Below, in pieces: positions 15,224 to 24,400 of a DNA stretch of 64,000 nt. The stretch spans positions 870,501-934,500 of the forward strand of contig NZ_JALKBG010000008.1 of NCBI RefSeq assembly GCF_023016155.1, in the 5' to 3' direction. Position 1 is the first letter of the stretch. The number at the start of each line of letters is the position of its first letter. The translations under genes and the position numbers were made by a program. The notes beneath the pieces were generated by a model. The model was given only the letters and a program-made list of their open reading frames with translations, made no database searches and was not told where the DNA came from. The stretch comes from Aliiroseovarius sp. F20344. Lineage in GTDB: Bacteria; Pseudomonadota; Alphaproteobacteria; Rhodobacterales; Rhodobacteraceae.

Positions 15224-16519
15224 TTACGCCAGCATCGCCATCGGGTTTTCCAGATTGTCGACAATCGCGTTCAGCAAGTTTGCACCAACCGCACCATCAA
15301 TCACGCGGTGATCAACCGACATGGTGACGCTCATCACTGTTGCGACTGTCAGTTCACCATTTTCCCCCACCACTGGCTTCTTAACGCCAGTGCCGACTGC
15401 CAGAATGCCTGCGTGGGGCGGGTTCACGATGGCATCGAAATTGTCGATGCCGAACATGCCCAGGTTCGAGATTGCAAAGCTCCCGCCTTGGTATTCATGC
15501 GGCGCAAGCTTGCGATCACGCGCGCGGCTTGCCAGATCTTTCATCTGGGTCGACAGGCTGGACAATGATTTCTGATCGGCATCCTGCAGGACAGGCGTGA
15601 ACAGCCCGCCTTCAATCGCTACAGCAACTGCCACGTCCGAGGCTTTCATCTGCAACACCCGGTCGCCTGCCCAAACAGCATTGGCTTCGGGCACTTGTTG
15701 CAGCGCAAGCGCGACGGCCTTGATGATGAAGTCATTGACCGACAGTTTCATGCCACGGGCTTCCAGCTGCTTGTTCAACTGGCTGCGGAAAGCCAAAAGG
15801 GCGTCCAGCTTGATGTCGCGGCGCAGATAGAAATGCGGGATGGTTTGCTTAGCTTCGCCAAGACGCGCCGCAATGGTTTTGCGCATCCCGTCGAGCTTGA
15901 TTTCCTCGTATTCGCGGTCCTGATACATGGCTGCAACCATATCGGCCGACGGGCCGGTGGGTGCAGCAGCAGGTGCCGCAGTGGAAGCCGCCGCTGGGGC
16001 CGCTTTCGGAGCAGCGGTCGCGTTTTCCACATCCGCTTTCACAATCCGGCCTTTCGGGCCCGATCCCGTGATCTGTGTCAGGTCCAGACCCTTGTCTGCC
16101 GCAATACGACGGGCGAGGGGCGATGCGAAAATACGTGCGCCATCAGCAGCTTGTGGGGCAGGGGCTGCGGGGGCAGCAGTCACAGGGGCCGCAGCCTCTA
16201 CCGCCGCAGGGGCGGCCTCGGCAGCGGCCGCAGCTGGTTCTGCGGGGGCGTTTGCGGCGATGTCGCCCGCGCTTTCACCTTCTTCCAGCAGAACAGCGAT
16301 GGCGGTATTTACCTTCACCGCTTCGCTGCCTTCGGCCACAAGGATCTTGCCGATGATGCCTTCATCAACGGCTTCAAATTCCATCGTGGCTTTGTCGGTT
16401 TCGATCTCGGCCAGAAGATCGCCAGACGCGACCTCGTCACCTTCTTTGACCAGCCATTTGGCCAGCGTGCCTTCTTCCATCGTGGGGGACAGGGCGGGCA
16501 TGAGAATTTCGATTGCCAT
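15224..16519 (-). CDS. pdhC: Pyruvate dehydrogenase E2, dihydrolipoamide acetyltransferase
   Basis: The product is a 431-aa E2 core of pyruvate dehydrogenase, which transfers the acetyl group from lipoyl to CoA. A single lipoyl domain spans residues 1-80 with the modified Lys43 in [13 protein letters not shown]. An Ala/Pro-rich linker follows, then the peripheral subunit-binding domain at about 133-168 ([19 protein letters not shown]). The catalytic domain spans about 205-431, with the active-site motif [14 protein letters not shown] near the C-terminus. AAGGA lies upstream of the ATG. It is the last gene of pdhA-pdhB-pdhC, 12 bp after pdhB. No lpd (E3) gene lies in the operon. Confidence 0.96.
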   Translation of the reverse strand: MAIEILMPALSPTMEEGTLAKWLVKEGDEVASGDLLAEIETDKATMEFEAVDEGIIGKILVAEGSEAVKVNTAIAVLLEEGESAGDIAANAPAEPAAAAAEAAPAAVEAAAPVTAAPAAPAPQAADGARIFASPLARRIAADKGLDLTQITGSGPKGRIVKADVENATAAPKAAPAAASTAAPAAAPTGPSADMVAAMYQDREYEEIKLDGMRKTIAARLGEAKQTIPHFYLRRDIKLDALLAFRSQLNKQLEARGMKLSVNDFIIKAVALALQQVPEANAVWAGDRVLQMKASDVAVAVAIEGGLFTPVLQDADQKSLSSLSTQMKDLASRARDRKLAPHEYQGGSFAISNLGMFGIDNFDAIVNPPHAGILAVGTGVKKPVVGENGELTVATVMSVTMSVDHRVIDGAVGANLLNAIVDNLENPMAMLA

Positions 16520-16531
16520 TTCTCGGTTTCC

Positions 16532-17914
16532 TTAACGATAGGTCACGGCTTTAGCGGCTTGGATCACCTCGGCGGTGGTCACAAGCGCCAGCTTTTCAAG
16601 GTTGGCCGCATAGGGCATCGGGACATCTTTGCCCGTCAGGTTGATCACAGGCGCATCCAGATAGTCGAATGCACGTTCCATGATCTGAGCGGTGATGTGG
16701 TTGCCGATTGACGCTACGGGCCAGCCTTCTTCGACGGTGATGCAGCGATTGGTTTTCATGACCGAGTTGACCACGGTGTCATAGTCAATCGGGCGCAGGG
16801 TGCGCAGATCGATGACCTCTGCGGAAATGCCTTCTTTGGCCAGCTCATCCGCGGCTTCCAACGCATATTTCATGCCAATTCCGAAGCTGACGATGGTCAC
16901 ATCAGAGCCTTCACGCCAGATGCGCGCTTTGCCGAACGGGATGGCATAATCGTCCATAACCGGTACGTCGAAGCTTTGACCGTAGAGAAGCTCATTTTCC
17001 AAGAAGACAACGGGGTTCTCTTCACGGATAGCGGTTTTCAACAGGCCTTTTGCGTCGGCGGCTGAATAGGGCATTGCCACATACAGGCCGGGAATTTGCG
17101 CATACCATGCGGCGTAATCCTGGCTGTGCTGCGCGCCCACGCGGGCGGCTGCGCCATTCGGGCCACGGAAGACGATCGGGCAGGACATCTGACCACCCGA
17201 CATATAGCGGGTTTTGGCGGCCGTGTTGATGATGTGGTCAATCGCCTGCATGGCGAAGTTGAAGGTCATGAACTCGACAATCGGTTTCAGACCGCCAAAG
17301 GCCGCCCCCGTGGCAAGACCGGCAAAGCCGTGCTCGGTGATTGGGGTGTCGATGACGCGTTTGGCGCCGAATTCATCCAACAGACCTTGGCTGACCTTAT
17401 AAGCGCCTTGGTATTCTGCAACTTCTTCCCCCATCAGAAAGACAGTGTCGTCGGACCGCATTTCTTCCGCCATCGCGTCGCGCAAGGCTTCGCGTACGGT
17501 GGTCGATCGCATCTCTGTGCCTTCCGGCACTTCTGGGTCCGCTGCAACAACAGGCGTGATTGGCTGGGCTGCGACGGGTGCGGCAGCCGGGGCTTCTGCA
17601 ACAGGGGCCGCAGCTTCAGGCGCCGGGGTCGCTGCAGGGGCAGAGGCCGCAGCGATATCATCCGCGCTTTCACCGTCTTCAATCATAACCGCGATCGGCG
17701 TGTTCACTTTCACGCCCTCGGTGCCTTCCGCGATCAGGATTTTGCCGATCGTGCCTTCATCAACGGCTTCAAATTCCATCGTCGCCTTGTCGGTCTCAAT
17801 CTCGGCAAGGATGTCGCCCGATTGGACCTCATCCCCTTCTTTTACAAGCCATTTCGCCAGTGTTCCCTCTTCCATCGTGGGGGACAGGGCGGGCATCAAT
17901 ACTTCAGTAGCCAT
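16532..17914 (-). CDS. pdhB: Pyruvate dehydrogenase E1 beta with N-terminal lipoyl domain
   Basis: The product is a 460-aa protein, about 130 residues longer than a plain E1 beta. The extra part is a lipoyl domain (1-80, Lys43 in [13 protein letters not shown]) plus an Ala/Pro linker. The first 80 residues are nearly the same as those of E2 next door. The E1 beta part begins near [20 protein letters not shown] and carries [17 protein letters not shown] and the C-terminal transketolase domain. The lipoyl-E1 beta fusion is known in alphaproteobacteria. With E1 alpha it decarboxylates pyruvate using thiamine diphosphate. GAGGAG precedes ATG 17914, and it lies 24 bp after pdhA. Confidence 0.96.
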   Translation of the reverse strand: MATEVLMPALSPTMEEGTLAKWLVKEGDEVQSGDILAEIETDKATMEFEAVDEGTIGKILIAEGTEGVKVNTPIAVMIEDGESADDIAAASAPAATPAPEAAAPVAEAPAAAPVAAQPITPVVAADPEVPEGTEMRSTTVREALRDAMAEEMRSDDTVFLMGEEVAEYQGAYKVSQGLLDEFGAKRVIDTPITEHGFAGLATGAAFGGLKPIVEFMTFNFAMQAIDHIINTAAKTRYMSGGQMSCPIVFRGPNGAAARVGAQHSQDYAAWYAQIPGLYVAMPYSAADAKGLLKTAIREENPVVFLENELLYGQSFDVPVMDDYAIPFGKARIWREGSDVTIVSFGIGMKYALEAADELAKEGISAEVIDLRTLRPIDYDTVVNSVMKTNRCITVEEGWPVASIGNHITAQIMERAFDYLDAPVINLTGKDVPMPYAANLEKLALVTTAEVIQAAKAVTYR

Positions 17915-17938
17915 ATCGTGTTCTCCTCTGTCCTAATC

Positions 17939-18940
17939 TCAGGCGTAAATGTCGGTCCACAGCTCTTCAAGCGCAGGCTCGGGGCTGGTTTTCGAGAACT
18001 CGGCTGCGTCATTCACAACCGCTTTGATTTCTTTGTCGATGGCCTTCAGGTCATCTTCAGAAGTGTGCTTGCCTTGCAGCAGAAGCTCGCGCACATGCTC
18101 AATTGCATCGCGTTCTTCGCGCACTTTCTGAACCTCTTCGCGGGTCCGGTACTTAGCCGGATCTGACATCGAGTGACCGCGATAACGGTATGTTTTCATT
18201 TCAAGAATGTAGGGGCCTTTGCCCGAACGGCAGTGTTCAGTTGCACGTTCGCCGGCTTCTTTCACGGCCATCACGTCCATGCCGTCCACAGCCTCACCGG
18301 GGATGCCGAAGGCTTCGCCGCGGGTGTAGATGTCAGGGGTCGAGCTTGCTCGCTGCAGCGAAGTGCCCATGGCGTATTGGTTGTTTTCGATCACATAGAT
18401 GACCGGAAGCTCCCATAGCGATGCCATGTTGAAGCTTTCATAAACCTGACCCTGGTTGGCCGCACCGTCGCCGAAGTAAGCGAAGGTCACACCACCATTG
18501 TCCAAATACTTGTCTGCGAAGGCCAGACCTGTGCCGATCGGCACCTGCGCACCAACGATGCCGTGGCCGCCATAGAAGTGTTTCTCTTTCGAGAACATGT
18601 GCATGGAGCCGCCTTTACCGCGGGAGTAACCACCTTCGCGGCCCGTCAGTTCGGCCATGACACCTTTGGGGTCCATCCCGCAGGCCAGCATGTGGCCGTG
18701 GTCGCGGTAAGAGGTCAGACGTTTATCACCTTCTTTTGCTGCGGCTTCCAGCCCAACGACAACGGCTTCCTGACCGATGTAAAGGTGACAGAACCCGCCG
18801 ATCAGGCCCATGCCGTAAAGCTGGCCTGACTTTTCTTCGAATCGACGGATCAAAAGCATCTCGCGATAGTATTCAAGAAGCTCTTCTTTGGATGTGTTTG
18901 ATTTAGCAGTCTTTTTTGGAGCGCTTTTCCGGGCTGCCAT
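17939..18940 (-). CDS. pdhA: Pyruvate dehydrogenase E1 alpha
   Basis: The product is a 333-aa E1 alpha subunit. The thiamine diphosphate motif is GDGAANQGQVYESFNMA, and other typical blocks are FCHLYIGQEAVVVGLEAA, GGHGIVGAQVPIGTGLA and YRYRGHSMSDPAKYR. The N-terminus is a basic tail (AARKSAPKKTAKSN). The start is fixed at ATG 18940 by AGGAGG at 18949-18954; an in-frame ATG at 18964 is less likely. It is the first gene of pdhABC. The upstream region carries a candidate sigma70 promoter overlapped by a 22-bp palindrome, suggesting repression in response to a metabolite. Confidence 0.96.
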   Translation of the reverse strand: MAARKSAPKKTAKSNTSKEELLEYYREMLLIRRFEEKSGQLYGMGLIGGFCHLYIGQEAVVVGLEAAAKEGDKRLTSYRDHGHMLACGMDPKGVMAELTGREGGYSRGKGGSMHMFSKEKHFYGGHGIVGAQVPIGTGLAFADKYLDNGGVTFAYFGDGAANQGQVYESFNMASLWELPVIYVIENNQYAMGTSLQRASSTPDIYTRGEAFGIPGEAVDGMDVMAVKEAGERATEHCRSGKGPYILEMKTYRYRGHSMSDPAKYRTREEVQKVREERDAIEHVRELLLQGKHTSEDDLKAIDKEIKAVVNDAAEFSKTSPEPALEELWTDIYA

Positions 18941-18976
18941 GTGGCGTCCTCCTCCTGGCGTCATCTGGCTGATTGC

Positions 18977-18998
18977 GATAGTTTAGTGTTAAACTATC
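18977..18998. promoter_or_regulatory. 22-bp palindrome (candidate operator) upstream of pdhA
   Basis: GATAGTTTA and TAAACTATC are exact reverse complements around a 4-nt spacer (GTGT on the + strand). The site lies 37-58 nt upstream of the pdhA ATG, and its edge touches the candidate -10 box. Position and symmetry suggest a dimeric repressor site, for instance of GntR/PdhR or IclR type. It does not match the E. coli PdhR sequence that I know. Confidence 0.6.
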
Positions 18999-19026
18999 TT
19001 ATACAGCCTTCACCCTTGCGGGTCGA
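18998..19026 (-). promoter_or_regulatory. Candidate promoter of pdhABC
   Basis: On the - strand, TCGACC (19026-19021) is separated by 17 nt from TATAAG (19003-18998), preceded by TG as in an extended -10. Matches to the sigma70 consensus are 4/6 and 5/6. The palindrome at 18977-18998 begins at the last base of the -10. Confidence 0.5.
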
Positions 19027-19118
19027 TAAAAACTTACAAAGCCTTGCGCGAAGCAGGGTTGCGCTCAATGCAATGCTCGAGTTTTTTACGTAATTTCAAA
19101 GGGGAAGATGCGCGATGA

Positions 19119-19421
19119 TCAGCGCAGCACGACCTCGTCTGCGCGCACAACACCCAACACATTGCGGGCTTGTTCGTCCAACAGGTCAACGTCAAGGAAG
19201 TCATCCGAAAGGCGCTTGGTCTTGTTGCGCAGTTCGGCGATCTGAGCCGAGAGCGCATCACGCTCTTTCAAAAGCGCTTGCGTCTCGGCCTCGATCTGTA
19301 CGCGCCGGAACAATCCATAATCGCCCTGCACACTGGCAAACGTGAAGTAAAGGCCAAGGCCAACGGCCCCGACAAAGTAGATCACTCCACCAATTCCAGA
19401 TTGTGCGCGAGGTGCGCCCAT
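19119..19421 (-). CDS. ftsB: Septum formation initiator FtsB/DivIC family
   Basis: The product is a 100-aa bitopic membrane protein. It has a short cytoplasmic N-terminus, one transmembrane segment (GVIYFVGAVGLGLYFTFA) and a periplasmic coiled coil (AETQALLKERDALSAQIAEL), then a short conserved C-terminal part. FtsB forms a complex with FtsL and FtsQ in the divisome. The frame extends upstream to 19532, but ATG 19421 is preceded by GGCGGG and gives the usual family length. It is transcribed toward pdhA, with a 178-bp gap holding the pdh promoter. FtsB next to pdhABC is common in Rhodobacterales as I recall. Confidence 0.85.
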   Translation of the reverse strand: MGAPRAQSGIGGVIYFVGAVGLGLYFTFASVQGDYGLFRRVQIEAETQALLKERDALSAQIAELRNKTKRLSDDFLDVDLLDEQARNVLGVVRADEVVLR

Positions 19422-19575
19422 AGGTTTCCCGCCTGTATGTACTGCCTCTTGCCCACCTCTTTTCGGGCGGTGCAAGGGAACTATGCCACAGGTGATTCGG
19501 CTTGTGAATCCCAAAAACGAATCACTCGGCAAAAAACTTACTTGGTCAAGGTAAGGGCCAACACATCCGTTTCGA

Positions 19576-20769
19576 TCAGAAAAAGGGGACGGTCAGGGCC
19601 CGTGCGTTCTTTTGATGCCGTTCAACCAGTTTGCGCGCTTTTCGCCCGCTTACAAAGGCGCGCGCGGGTCGCATCTGGGGCAGGGCAAACCCGGGTTCAT
19701 CCGTGGGAAACAGGATTTCCAGCTCTTCGCGCGCTGCATCAGACAGCACAGCGGTACTTTGTGCCCCAATAAACAGGCTTTCCACTGCGATCCCATTGGC
19801 ATTCAGGATATGATGCGCATCAAACAGCAGGTGGAAATAGATCACCGATTGATGCGCACTACACAAAGTTGCCACGTCGCTTTCAAGAAGATCCTTCGCA
19901 GGTAGAAGGACCTGATCCGTCCCGAACATGCGCTGCGCGATTTTACCTTCAACCAAGATACGATGCTGGCGTGACACGGTCAGAGGGGCTTCGGATCCGC
20001 CCAAATCAGTCCGTTGCAGCTCAACCTTGATCGGGCGCAGTTTGGCATCTTGCATCATCTGGGCCGAGTTGACGCGCCGCGCGAAAATCCAGCGCAGGGG
20101 CTGAGGTCCGGCATCCAAGGTCTGCACAAGATCGCCCGCCCGCAGTCGTTCGACGGGTACAAAGCCCCTTTCCGTCAGGATTCGCGTCCCGTTGGTGAAA
20201 CACACATTCGCAGTACCTGGGGTGGGTGTCTCGGAACCGGTAAACCCGGATGCGGTACGCTGAATCGAAAGGCCATCGGTGTCATTGCCCATGTCTTCGC
20301 CGGATCCAACACGCGTGGCGGTTGACGAGAACCCGTTATACCCGTTTCCGTTCACAGGATCGTCCAGGTTGTCTCCGTTGTAATAGGACTGGATAAACTC
20401 GTCCGCCGTAGGGTCATAGATGACGATGTTATCCTGACTGTTGTTGAACACGTTCGAGCCGAAATCCGCATCAAAGGCCAGATTGTCCCCTGTGACGGCG
20501 GGCAGGCTGTCTCCGTTTTGCACATTGCGAACGACGACGGCGACAGGTTCCAAAACAGTGCAGGGTGGAAAGGTAAACCAGTTTCCGCGCCCCTGATCCC
20601 ACAGCTCTAAGCCCGAGATATCAATGGCGGTGTTCGACGTGTTCGCGATCTCAAGAAACTCATCCCCGCCTCGGGCGTTTCCATTGCCATCAGTATCGTA
20701 ATTCGTCGCCCCGTTTGGATCGACGAGTACTTCGTTAATAACAATGCCGCCACGAAGAGTGTCAGGCAG
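19576..20769 (-). CDS. Lamin-tail domain protein with C-terminal Hint domain; non-standard start
   Basis: The frame encodes an N-terminal lamin-tail (LTD)-like beta sandwich (VINEVLVDPNGATN, GDEFLEIANTS, ISGLELWDQG) over residues 1-185. A Hint_2 domain from about residue 190 starts CFTNGTRILTERGFVPVE and has VSRQHRILVEGK. No ATG, GTG or TTG lies between the upstream in-frame stop and the LTD sequence. The first ordinary start, TTG 20553, would delete 72 residues of the domain. CTG 20769, 10 nt after GAGG, is the best start I can propose and gives 397 aa. Otherwise the gene has lost its start. There is no signal peptide, so type I secretion is the likely route if exported. A second Hint protein lies at 52818-56033. 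Confidence 0.7.
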   Translation of the reverse strand: MPDTLRGGIVINEVLVDPNGATNYDTDGNGNARGGDEFLEIANTSNTAIDISGLELWDQGRGNWFTFPPCTVLEPVAVVVRNVQNGDSLPAVTGDNLAFDADFGSNVFNNSQDNIVIYDPTADEFIQSYYNGDNLDDPVNGNGYNGFSSTATRVGSGEDMGNDTDGLSIQRTASGFTGSETPTPGTANVCFTNGTRILTERGFVPVERLRAGDLVQTLDAGPQPLRWIFARRVNSAQMMQDAKLRPIKVELQRTDLGGSEAPLTVSRQHRILVEGKIAQRMFGTDQVLLPAKDLLESDVATLCSAHQSVIYFHLLFDAHHILNANGIAVESLFIGAQSTAVLSDAAREELEILFPTDEPGFALPQMRPARAFVSGRKARKLVERHQKNARALTVPFF

Positions 20770-20879
20770 AGATAGCTTGCCTCAATCGTGAAAGGTTTAA
20801 TCGTAACGTTTCCCGCTTAAGTATAATCAGTTTTTGCCGATTGGGCAAAGTGCTGGGCTGTGGAACAAATTTCAAATGT

Positions 20880-20910
20880 AAAAAGGGCGCCTAGAAACTG
20901 CTAGACGCCC
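20880..20910 (-). terminator. Intrinsic terminator of the class I aldolase gene
   Basis: GGGCGCCTAG (20885-20894) pairs with CTAGACGCCC (20901-20910) with one mismatch, loop AAACTG. On the - strand it is followed by five T residues (20884-20880). It lies 26 nt past the aldolase stop. Confidence 0.8.
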
Positions 20911-20935
20911 ATTGTTTTAAGAGCTTGGACGGGTC

Positions 20936-21829
20936 TTAGCCCGCAATCGACGCTTTGTAGATGCTGTCAATCGTGTCCGCGATGGTGCCGTTGAACGCGT
21001 CATCGCTTTGTTGTGCTGACAGACCTTCGGTCAGTGCGCGCGAGAAACTGGCGATCATGCCTGCGTTTTGCGTCAAACGAGCGTTGGCTTCTTCGCGCGA
21101 ATAGCCGCCTGACAGGGCAACAACCGACGCAACGCGCGGGTGGTTCACCAGCGCCTGATAGTGATTTGCCGCTTCCGGCAAGGTCAACTTCAGCATCACA
21201 GTCTGATCATCTGACAGCGCATCCAGCTGGGCTTTGATCTCGCCCACAAGGATGTCTTCGGCCTCGGCCTTATCAGCGATGGAAATCGTCACTTCAGGTT
21301 CAATGATCGGAACAAGCCCGTGGCCGATGATCTGCTTACCAACTTCAAACTGTTGGGCAACGTTGGCTTTGATGCCGTCTGCGTTGGCCGCATTGATCAC
21401 GGAACGCATCTTGGTGCCAAAAACGCCCGCCTTCACAGCGCGTTCGCATAGGGCATCCAGATCCGGCATCGGCTTCATAAGCTGAACGCCGTTATCTTCG
21501 TCAGCGAGACCTTTGTCGACCTTAAGAAAGGGCACCACGCCGCGCTCTTCCCACATATAGGTCGCGGTGGGTTTGCCGTCGATTTCGCGGTCCATGGTCA
21601 TTTCAAACAGGATCGCGCCGATGACCTTGTCGCCGGTGAAAGCCGGGGCCTGTGCGATGCGCGAGCGCATAGCGTGGATCAGGTCATACATTTCGGCGTC
21701 GTTTGAATACGCGTCCTCGTCTACGCCATAAAGGCGCAGCGCCTTCGGAGTCGAGCCACCCGATTGGTCCAAAGCTGCGATGAAGCCCTGACCGGCTTTG
21801 ATCTTTTCCATTTGTGCTTGGTTCGGCAT
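20936..21829 (-). CDS. fda: Class I fructose-bisphosphate aldolase
   Basis: The product is a 297-aa Schiff-base aldolase (FbaB/class I, about 300 residues), interconverting fructose 1,6-bisphosphate with two triose phosphates. Blocks seen include [79 protein letters not shown] and [14 protein letters not shown]. The Lys in FLKVDKG and the Lys in MLKLTLPE are candidates for the Schiff base and an active-site base. A moderate GGGA lies before ATG 21829. With pgk nearby it forms a glycolysis/gluconeogenesis pair, but two terminators and hemP separate them. Confidence 0.92.
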   Translation of the reverse strand: MPNQAQMEKIKAGQGFIAALDQSGGSTPKALRLYGVDEDAYSNDAEMYDLIHAMRSRIAQAPAFTGDKVIGAILFEMTMDREIDGKPTATYMWEERGVVPFLKVDKGLADEDNGVQLMKPMPDLDALCERAVKAGVFGTKMRSVINAANADGIKANVAQQFEVGKQIIGHGLVPIIEPEVTISIADKAEAEDILVGEIKAQLDALSDDQTVMLKLTLPEAANHYQALVNHPRVASVVALSGGYSREEANARLTQNAGMIASFSRALTEGLSAQQSDDAFNGTIADTIDSIYKASIAG

Positions 21830-21955
21830 GTCGATCCCACATATTGAATGAATAACTATCTGGGACCGTTCATAGGCGAGGGGGCGACAGCATGCAATTC
21901 TGCTGGCGCTAACAGCTTTCAGGGAATTGCCAGATCAACCTGTAGGGGGGGATTT

Positions 21956-21995
21956 GGGGGCAAGGTTGGATGAAACGGATATGGGCCTTGCCCCC
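21956..21995. other. Long inverted repeat downstream of hemP
   Basis: GGGGGCAAGG (21956-21965) is the exact reverse complement of CCTTGCCCCC (21986-21995), with a 20-nt loop. There is no T run on either side. It lies in the 242-bp gap between hemP and the aldolase gene (both - strand). It may be a weak or factor-dependent terminator for the hemP transcript. Confidence 0.5.
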
Positions 21996-22071
21996 TGGCA
22001 ACGGCACGCGGGGAATTGGACGGCCAAGGGGAACTTGCCGAAACGCGCCAGTGCTTTCGCGAAATGCGGAG

Positions 22072-22242
22072 TTACTTTGTCAGGATCAGTTTGCCTGCGC
22101 GGGTGATGGTCAGGGTGTAAACCATGTCGTTCAGCACGATGCGTGCGGTTTTACCAAAGGCGGTCAGTTGCAATGCGTCATGTTCTGGCGGGGTCGTGCG
22201 CAGGCCATTGTCAAATGCAGTGCTGGTCAGAGGGGCAGTCAT
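22072..22242 (-). CDS. hemP: Hemin uptake protein HemP
   Basis: The product is a 56-aa protein with the HemP signature over its C-terminal half: LQLTAFGKTARIVLND, then VYTLTITRAGKLILTK at the end. HemP is a small cytoplasmic protein linked to heme uptake genes, and in some proteobacteria it is needed for expression of the heme receptor. AAGGAGA lies just upstream of ATG 22242. The ATG overlaps the stop of a 41-codon ORF (ATGA), so the two are translated together. No heme receptor or transporter genes follow in this window. Iron control is expected from the family. Confidence 0.88.
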   Translation of the reverse strand: MTAPLTSTAFDNGLRTTPPEHDALQLTAFGKTARIVLNDMVYTLTITRAGKLILTK

Positions 22243-22364
22243 TTACGGTCTCCTTCAATTGCGGCTTCGATCCAGATGGCCAGAGCTTTCAGGCCATGAA
22301 TGAAGGCGATGGGGCTTGGAATGTCGGTGCGGGCCACTCTGTGGCCGTATTGAAAATCAGTCAT
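22239..22364 (-). CDS. 41-aa ORF coupled to hemP, function unknown
   Basis: ATG 22364 follows AGGAGCG at about 6 nt, and the frame ends at TGA 22239-22241, overlapping the hemP ATG by 4 bp. The peptide starts MTDFQYGHRVARTDIPSP and then has an amphipathic helix (AFIHGLKALAIWIEAAIEG) ending in basic residues. It has no signal peptide and no Cys. The coupling suggests it is a real gene expressed under the same iron control as hemP. I do not recognise a family. Confidence 0.6.
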   Translation of the reverse strand: MTDFQYGHRVARTDIPSPIAFIHGLKALAIWIEAAIEGDRK

Positions 22365-22444
22365 GTGTCGCGCTCCTGATATGTGGGGCAGGTTGGTCTG
22401 CCTCTCAGGTCTCCGGCTGATCGCGGCGGGCGCGACTGGCTGAT

Positions 22445-22480
22445 GAATAATTCTTACAAAAATACTCGGAAAAGAGTCAA
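22445..22480 (-). promoter_or_regulatory. Candidate promoter/iron operator of the hemP transcript
   Basis: On the - strand, TTGACT (22480-22475) is followed after 17-18 nt by a weak -10 (TAAGAA, 22456-22451). AGAATTATTC (22454-22445), an imperfect dyad around GAAT-T-ATTC, overlaps the -10. It loosely resembles Irr-type iron control elements, but I cannot tell it from chance. Confidence 0.35.
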
Positions 22481-22493
22481 GTGGGAACCCGAA

Positions 22494-22529
22494 AAGAAAA
22501 ACGCCCCGCAAGCTTACTTGCAGGGCGTT
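22494..22529 (-). terminator. Intrinsic terminator of pgk
   Basis: AACGCCCCGCAAG (22500-22512) pairs with CTTGCAGGGCGTT (22517-22529), 13 bp with one mismatch and a 4-nt loop. On the - strand it is followed by a T-rich run (22500-22494). It starts 28 nt past the pgk stop. Confidence 0.85.
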
Positions 22530-22556
22530 GATTGTATTGACTAAATCATGGTTGGC

Positions 22557-23744
22557 TTAGCTTAGGGCCGCAACGCCTGGCAAAGTTTTGCCTTCCATCC
22601 ATTCCAAGAACGCACCACCCGCAGTCGAGATGTAGGTGAAGCGTTCCGCCGCGCCCGCTTTGTTCAAGGCGGCCACGGTGTCGCCGCCACCCGCGACCGA
22701 GATCAGATTGCCTGCCTCGGACAGCTCAGCCGCTTTCAGTGCGGCAGCGTTGGTTGCGGTGTCAAAGGGCTCGATCTCAAACGCGCCAAGGGGACCGTTC
22801 CAGATCAGGGTTTTGGACATTTCAAAGGTTTCTGCAATCCGCACCACGCTGTCGGGGCCCGCATCAAGGATCATCGCGTCTTCAGGGCAGGCATCCGCCG
22901 CAACGGTTTCGTTCGCCGCATTCGCCGCAAATTCACGTGCCACTACAACGTCCGTTGGCAGAATGATGTTGCAGCCCGCTGCTTGGGCTTTGGTCAAAAT
23001 CTCGGATGCTGTATCGGTCATATCATGTTCGGCCAATGACTTGCCCACATTGATGCCTTGGGCGGCAAGGAACGTGTTTGCCATGCCGCCGCCAATGACC
23101 AGATGGTTGACCTTTTCAACAAGGTTCCCCAGCAACTCCAACTTGGTCGAGACCTTGGCCCCACCCACGACAGCCACCACGGGGCGTTCGGGTTCACCTA
23201 AAGCAGCCTCAAGCGCAGAGAGTTCCGCTTGCATCAAGCGCCCCGCGCAGGCCGGCAACAGGCGTGCAATCCCTTCGGTCGATCCGTGCGCGCGGTGCGC
23301 AGCTGAAAAGGCATCGTTACAATAGACATTGCCCAACGCTGCCAATGCTGCCGCAAAGGCCCCGTCATTTTTGGTCTCTTCTGCGTGGAAGCGGGTGTTT
23401 TCAAGCAACAGAACCTCGCCTGCCTGAAGCGCTGCAACCGCTTGTTTGGCTGGGCCGCCAATGCAGTCTTCTGCAAACTTCACCGGAAGCCCAAGTGCGG
23501 CTTCAAGGGCAGGGCGGACGACAGACAGGCTCATCTCGGGGACGCGCTGTCCTTTTGGGCGACCGAAATGGGCCAGCAGCACAGGCTTGCCACCAGCGGC
23601 CAGAATATCGCGGATTGTGGGCAGGATACGCTGGATACGTGTGTCATCCGTGACCACGCCGTCCTTCACAGGCACATTGATATCTACGCGGGTCAGAACG
23701 GTTTTGCCGTTCAACTCCATCTCGTCGAGTGTCTTCCAGGCCAT
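22557..23744 (-). CDS. pgk: Phosphoglycerate kinase
   Basis: The product is a 395-aa two-domain kinase that interconverts 1,3-bisphosphoglycerate and 3-phosphoglycerate with ADP/ATP. The N-domain substrate motif is [19 protein letters not shown], followed by [10 protein letters not shown]. Nucleotide-domain blocks are [18 protein letters not shown] and the C-terminal [12 protein letters not shown] start at ATG 23744, behind GGAGGGA. Upstream in-frame codons reach 23777 but lack a ribosome binding site and would lengthen the N-terminus beyond the family norm. It is divergent from the cyclophilin gene across 155 bp, which includes the palindrome TTGGCGCCAA at 23858-23867. Confidence 0.95.
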   Translation of the reverse strand: MAWKTLDEMELNGKTVLTRVDINVPVKDGVVTDDTRIQRILPTIRDILAAGGKPVLLAHFGRPKGQRVPEMSLSVVRPALEAALGLPVKFAEDCIGGPAKQAVAALQAGEVLLLENTRFHAEETKNDGAFAAALAALGNVYCNDAFSAAHRAHGSTEGIARLLPACAGRLMQAELSALEAALGEPERPVVAVVGGAKVSTKLELLGNLVEKVNHLVIGGGMANTFLAAQGINVGKSLAEHDMTDTASEILTKAQAAGCNIILPTDVVVAREFAANAANETVAADACPEDAMILDAGPDSVVRIAETFEMSKTLIWNGPLGAFEIEPFDTATNAAALKAAELSEAGNLISVAGGGDTVAALNKAGAAERFTYISTAGGAFLEWMEGKTLPGVAALS

Positions 23745-23899
23745 TGGTCCCTCCATCAAGTGTTGGGCGTGTTGCACACCAAAAGCGCGCGCTGGTCAAC
23801 AGGTGCGGGCGAAAATGAACAGAACTGCCCTTTCATCTTCCTGGTTGGGTGCTTAGTTTGGCGCCAACGAAATACACGATCAATTCAAAGGAGGCCCCG

Positions 23900-24400
23900 A
23901 TGGCCGAATATAAAGATCCTGAAAACACCATCCTGATGGAGCTGAAAAACGGCACTGTTGTGATCGAACTGCTGCCGGACGTGGCCCCCAAACATGCCGA
24001 GCGCATGAAAGAACTGGCACGCGCGGGCGAATATGACGGTGTTGTTTTTCACCGCGTGATCGACGGCTTCATGGCCCAGACCGGTGACGTGGCCAACGGC
24101 AAAGACCCGATGACCCTGCGCCGTGCGGGCACCGGTGGCTCGTCGCTGCCAGATCTGCCTGCTGAATTCTCGAAGCTGCCCCATGATCGCGGCACGCTGG
24201 GTGCGGCGCGTTCGCAAAACCCGAACTCGGCCAACAGCCAGTTCTTCATCAACTTCAAAGACAACCACTTCCTGAACGGTCAGTACACGGTCTACGGCCG
24301 CGTGACTTCGGGCATGGAACATGTCGACGCGATCACCCGCGGCGAGCCGCCAGCAGAGCCTGATCTGATGGTATCGGTCAAGGTGGCCGCAGATGTCTGA
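23900..24400 (+). CDS. ppiB: Cytoplasmic cyclophilin-type peptidyl-prolyl isomerase
   Basis: The product is a 166-aa cyclophilin without a signal sequence. Active-site blocks are VVFHRVIDGFMAQTGDV, the Phe-Ser/Gln region RSQNPNSANSQFFINF, and FLNGQYTVYGRVTSGM. It speeds cis-trans isomerisation at proline in the cytoplasm. AAGGAGG lies 6 nt before ATG 23900; the frame is open further upstream but without support. Its last 8 bp overlap the start of a second cyclophilin gene, so the pair is co-translated. Confidence 0.92.
   Translation: MAEYKDPENTILMELKNGTVVIELLPDVAPKHAERMKELARAGEYDGVVFHRVIDGFMAQTGDVANGKDPMTLRRAGTGGSSLPDLPAEFSKLPHDRGTLGAARSQNPNSANSQFFINFKDNHFLNGQYTVYGRVTSGMEHVDAITRGEPPAEPDLMVSVKVAADV

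Noticed and set aside
15695-18166. Long + strand open frames antisense to the pdh genes (about 338 and 356 codons)
   Set aside because: They are shadow frames of the biased codons of pdhC, pdhB and pdhA, with no homology-like blocks and no start signals.
23858-23867. TTGGCGCCAA palindrome between pgk and the cyclophilin gene
   Set aside because: A 10-bp palindrome alone, with no repeat elsewhere and no placed promoter, is too weak to call an operator.
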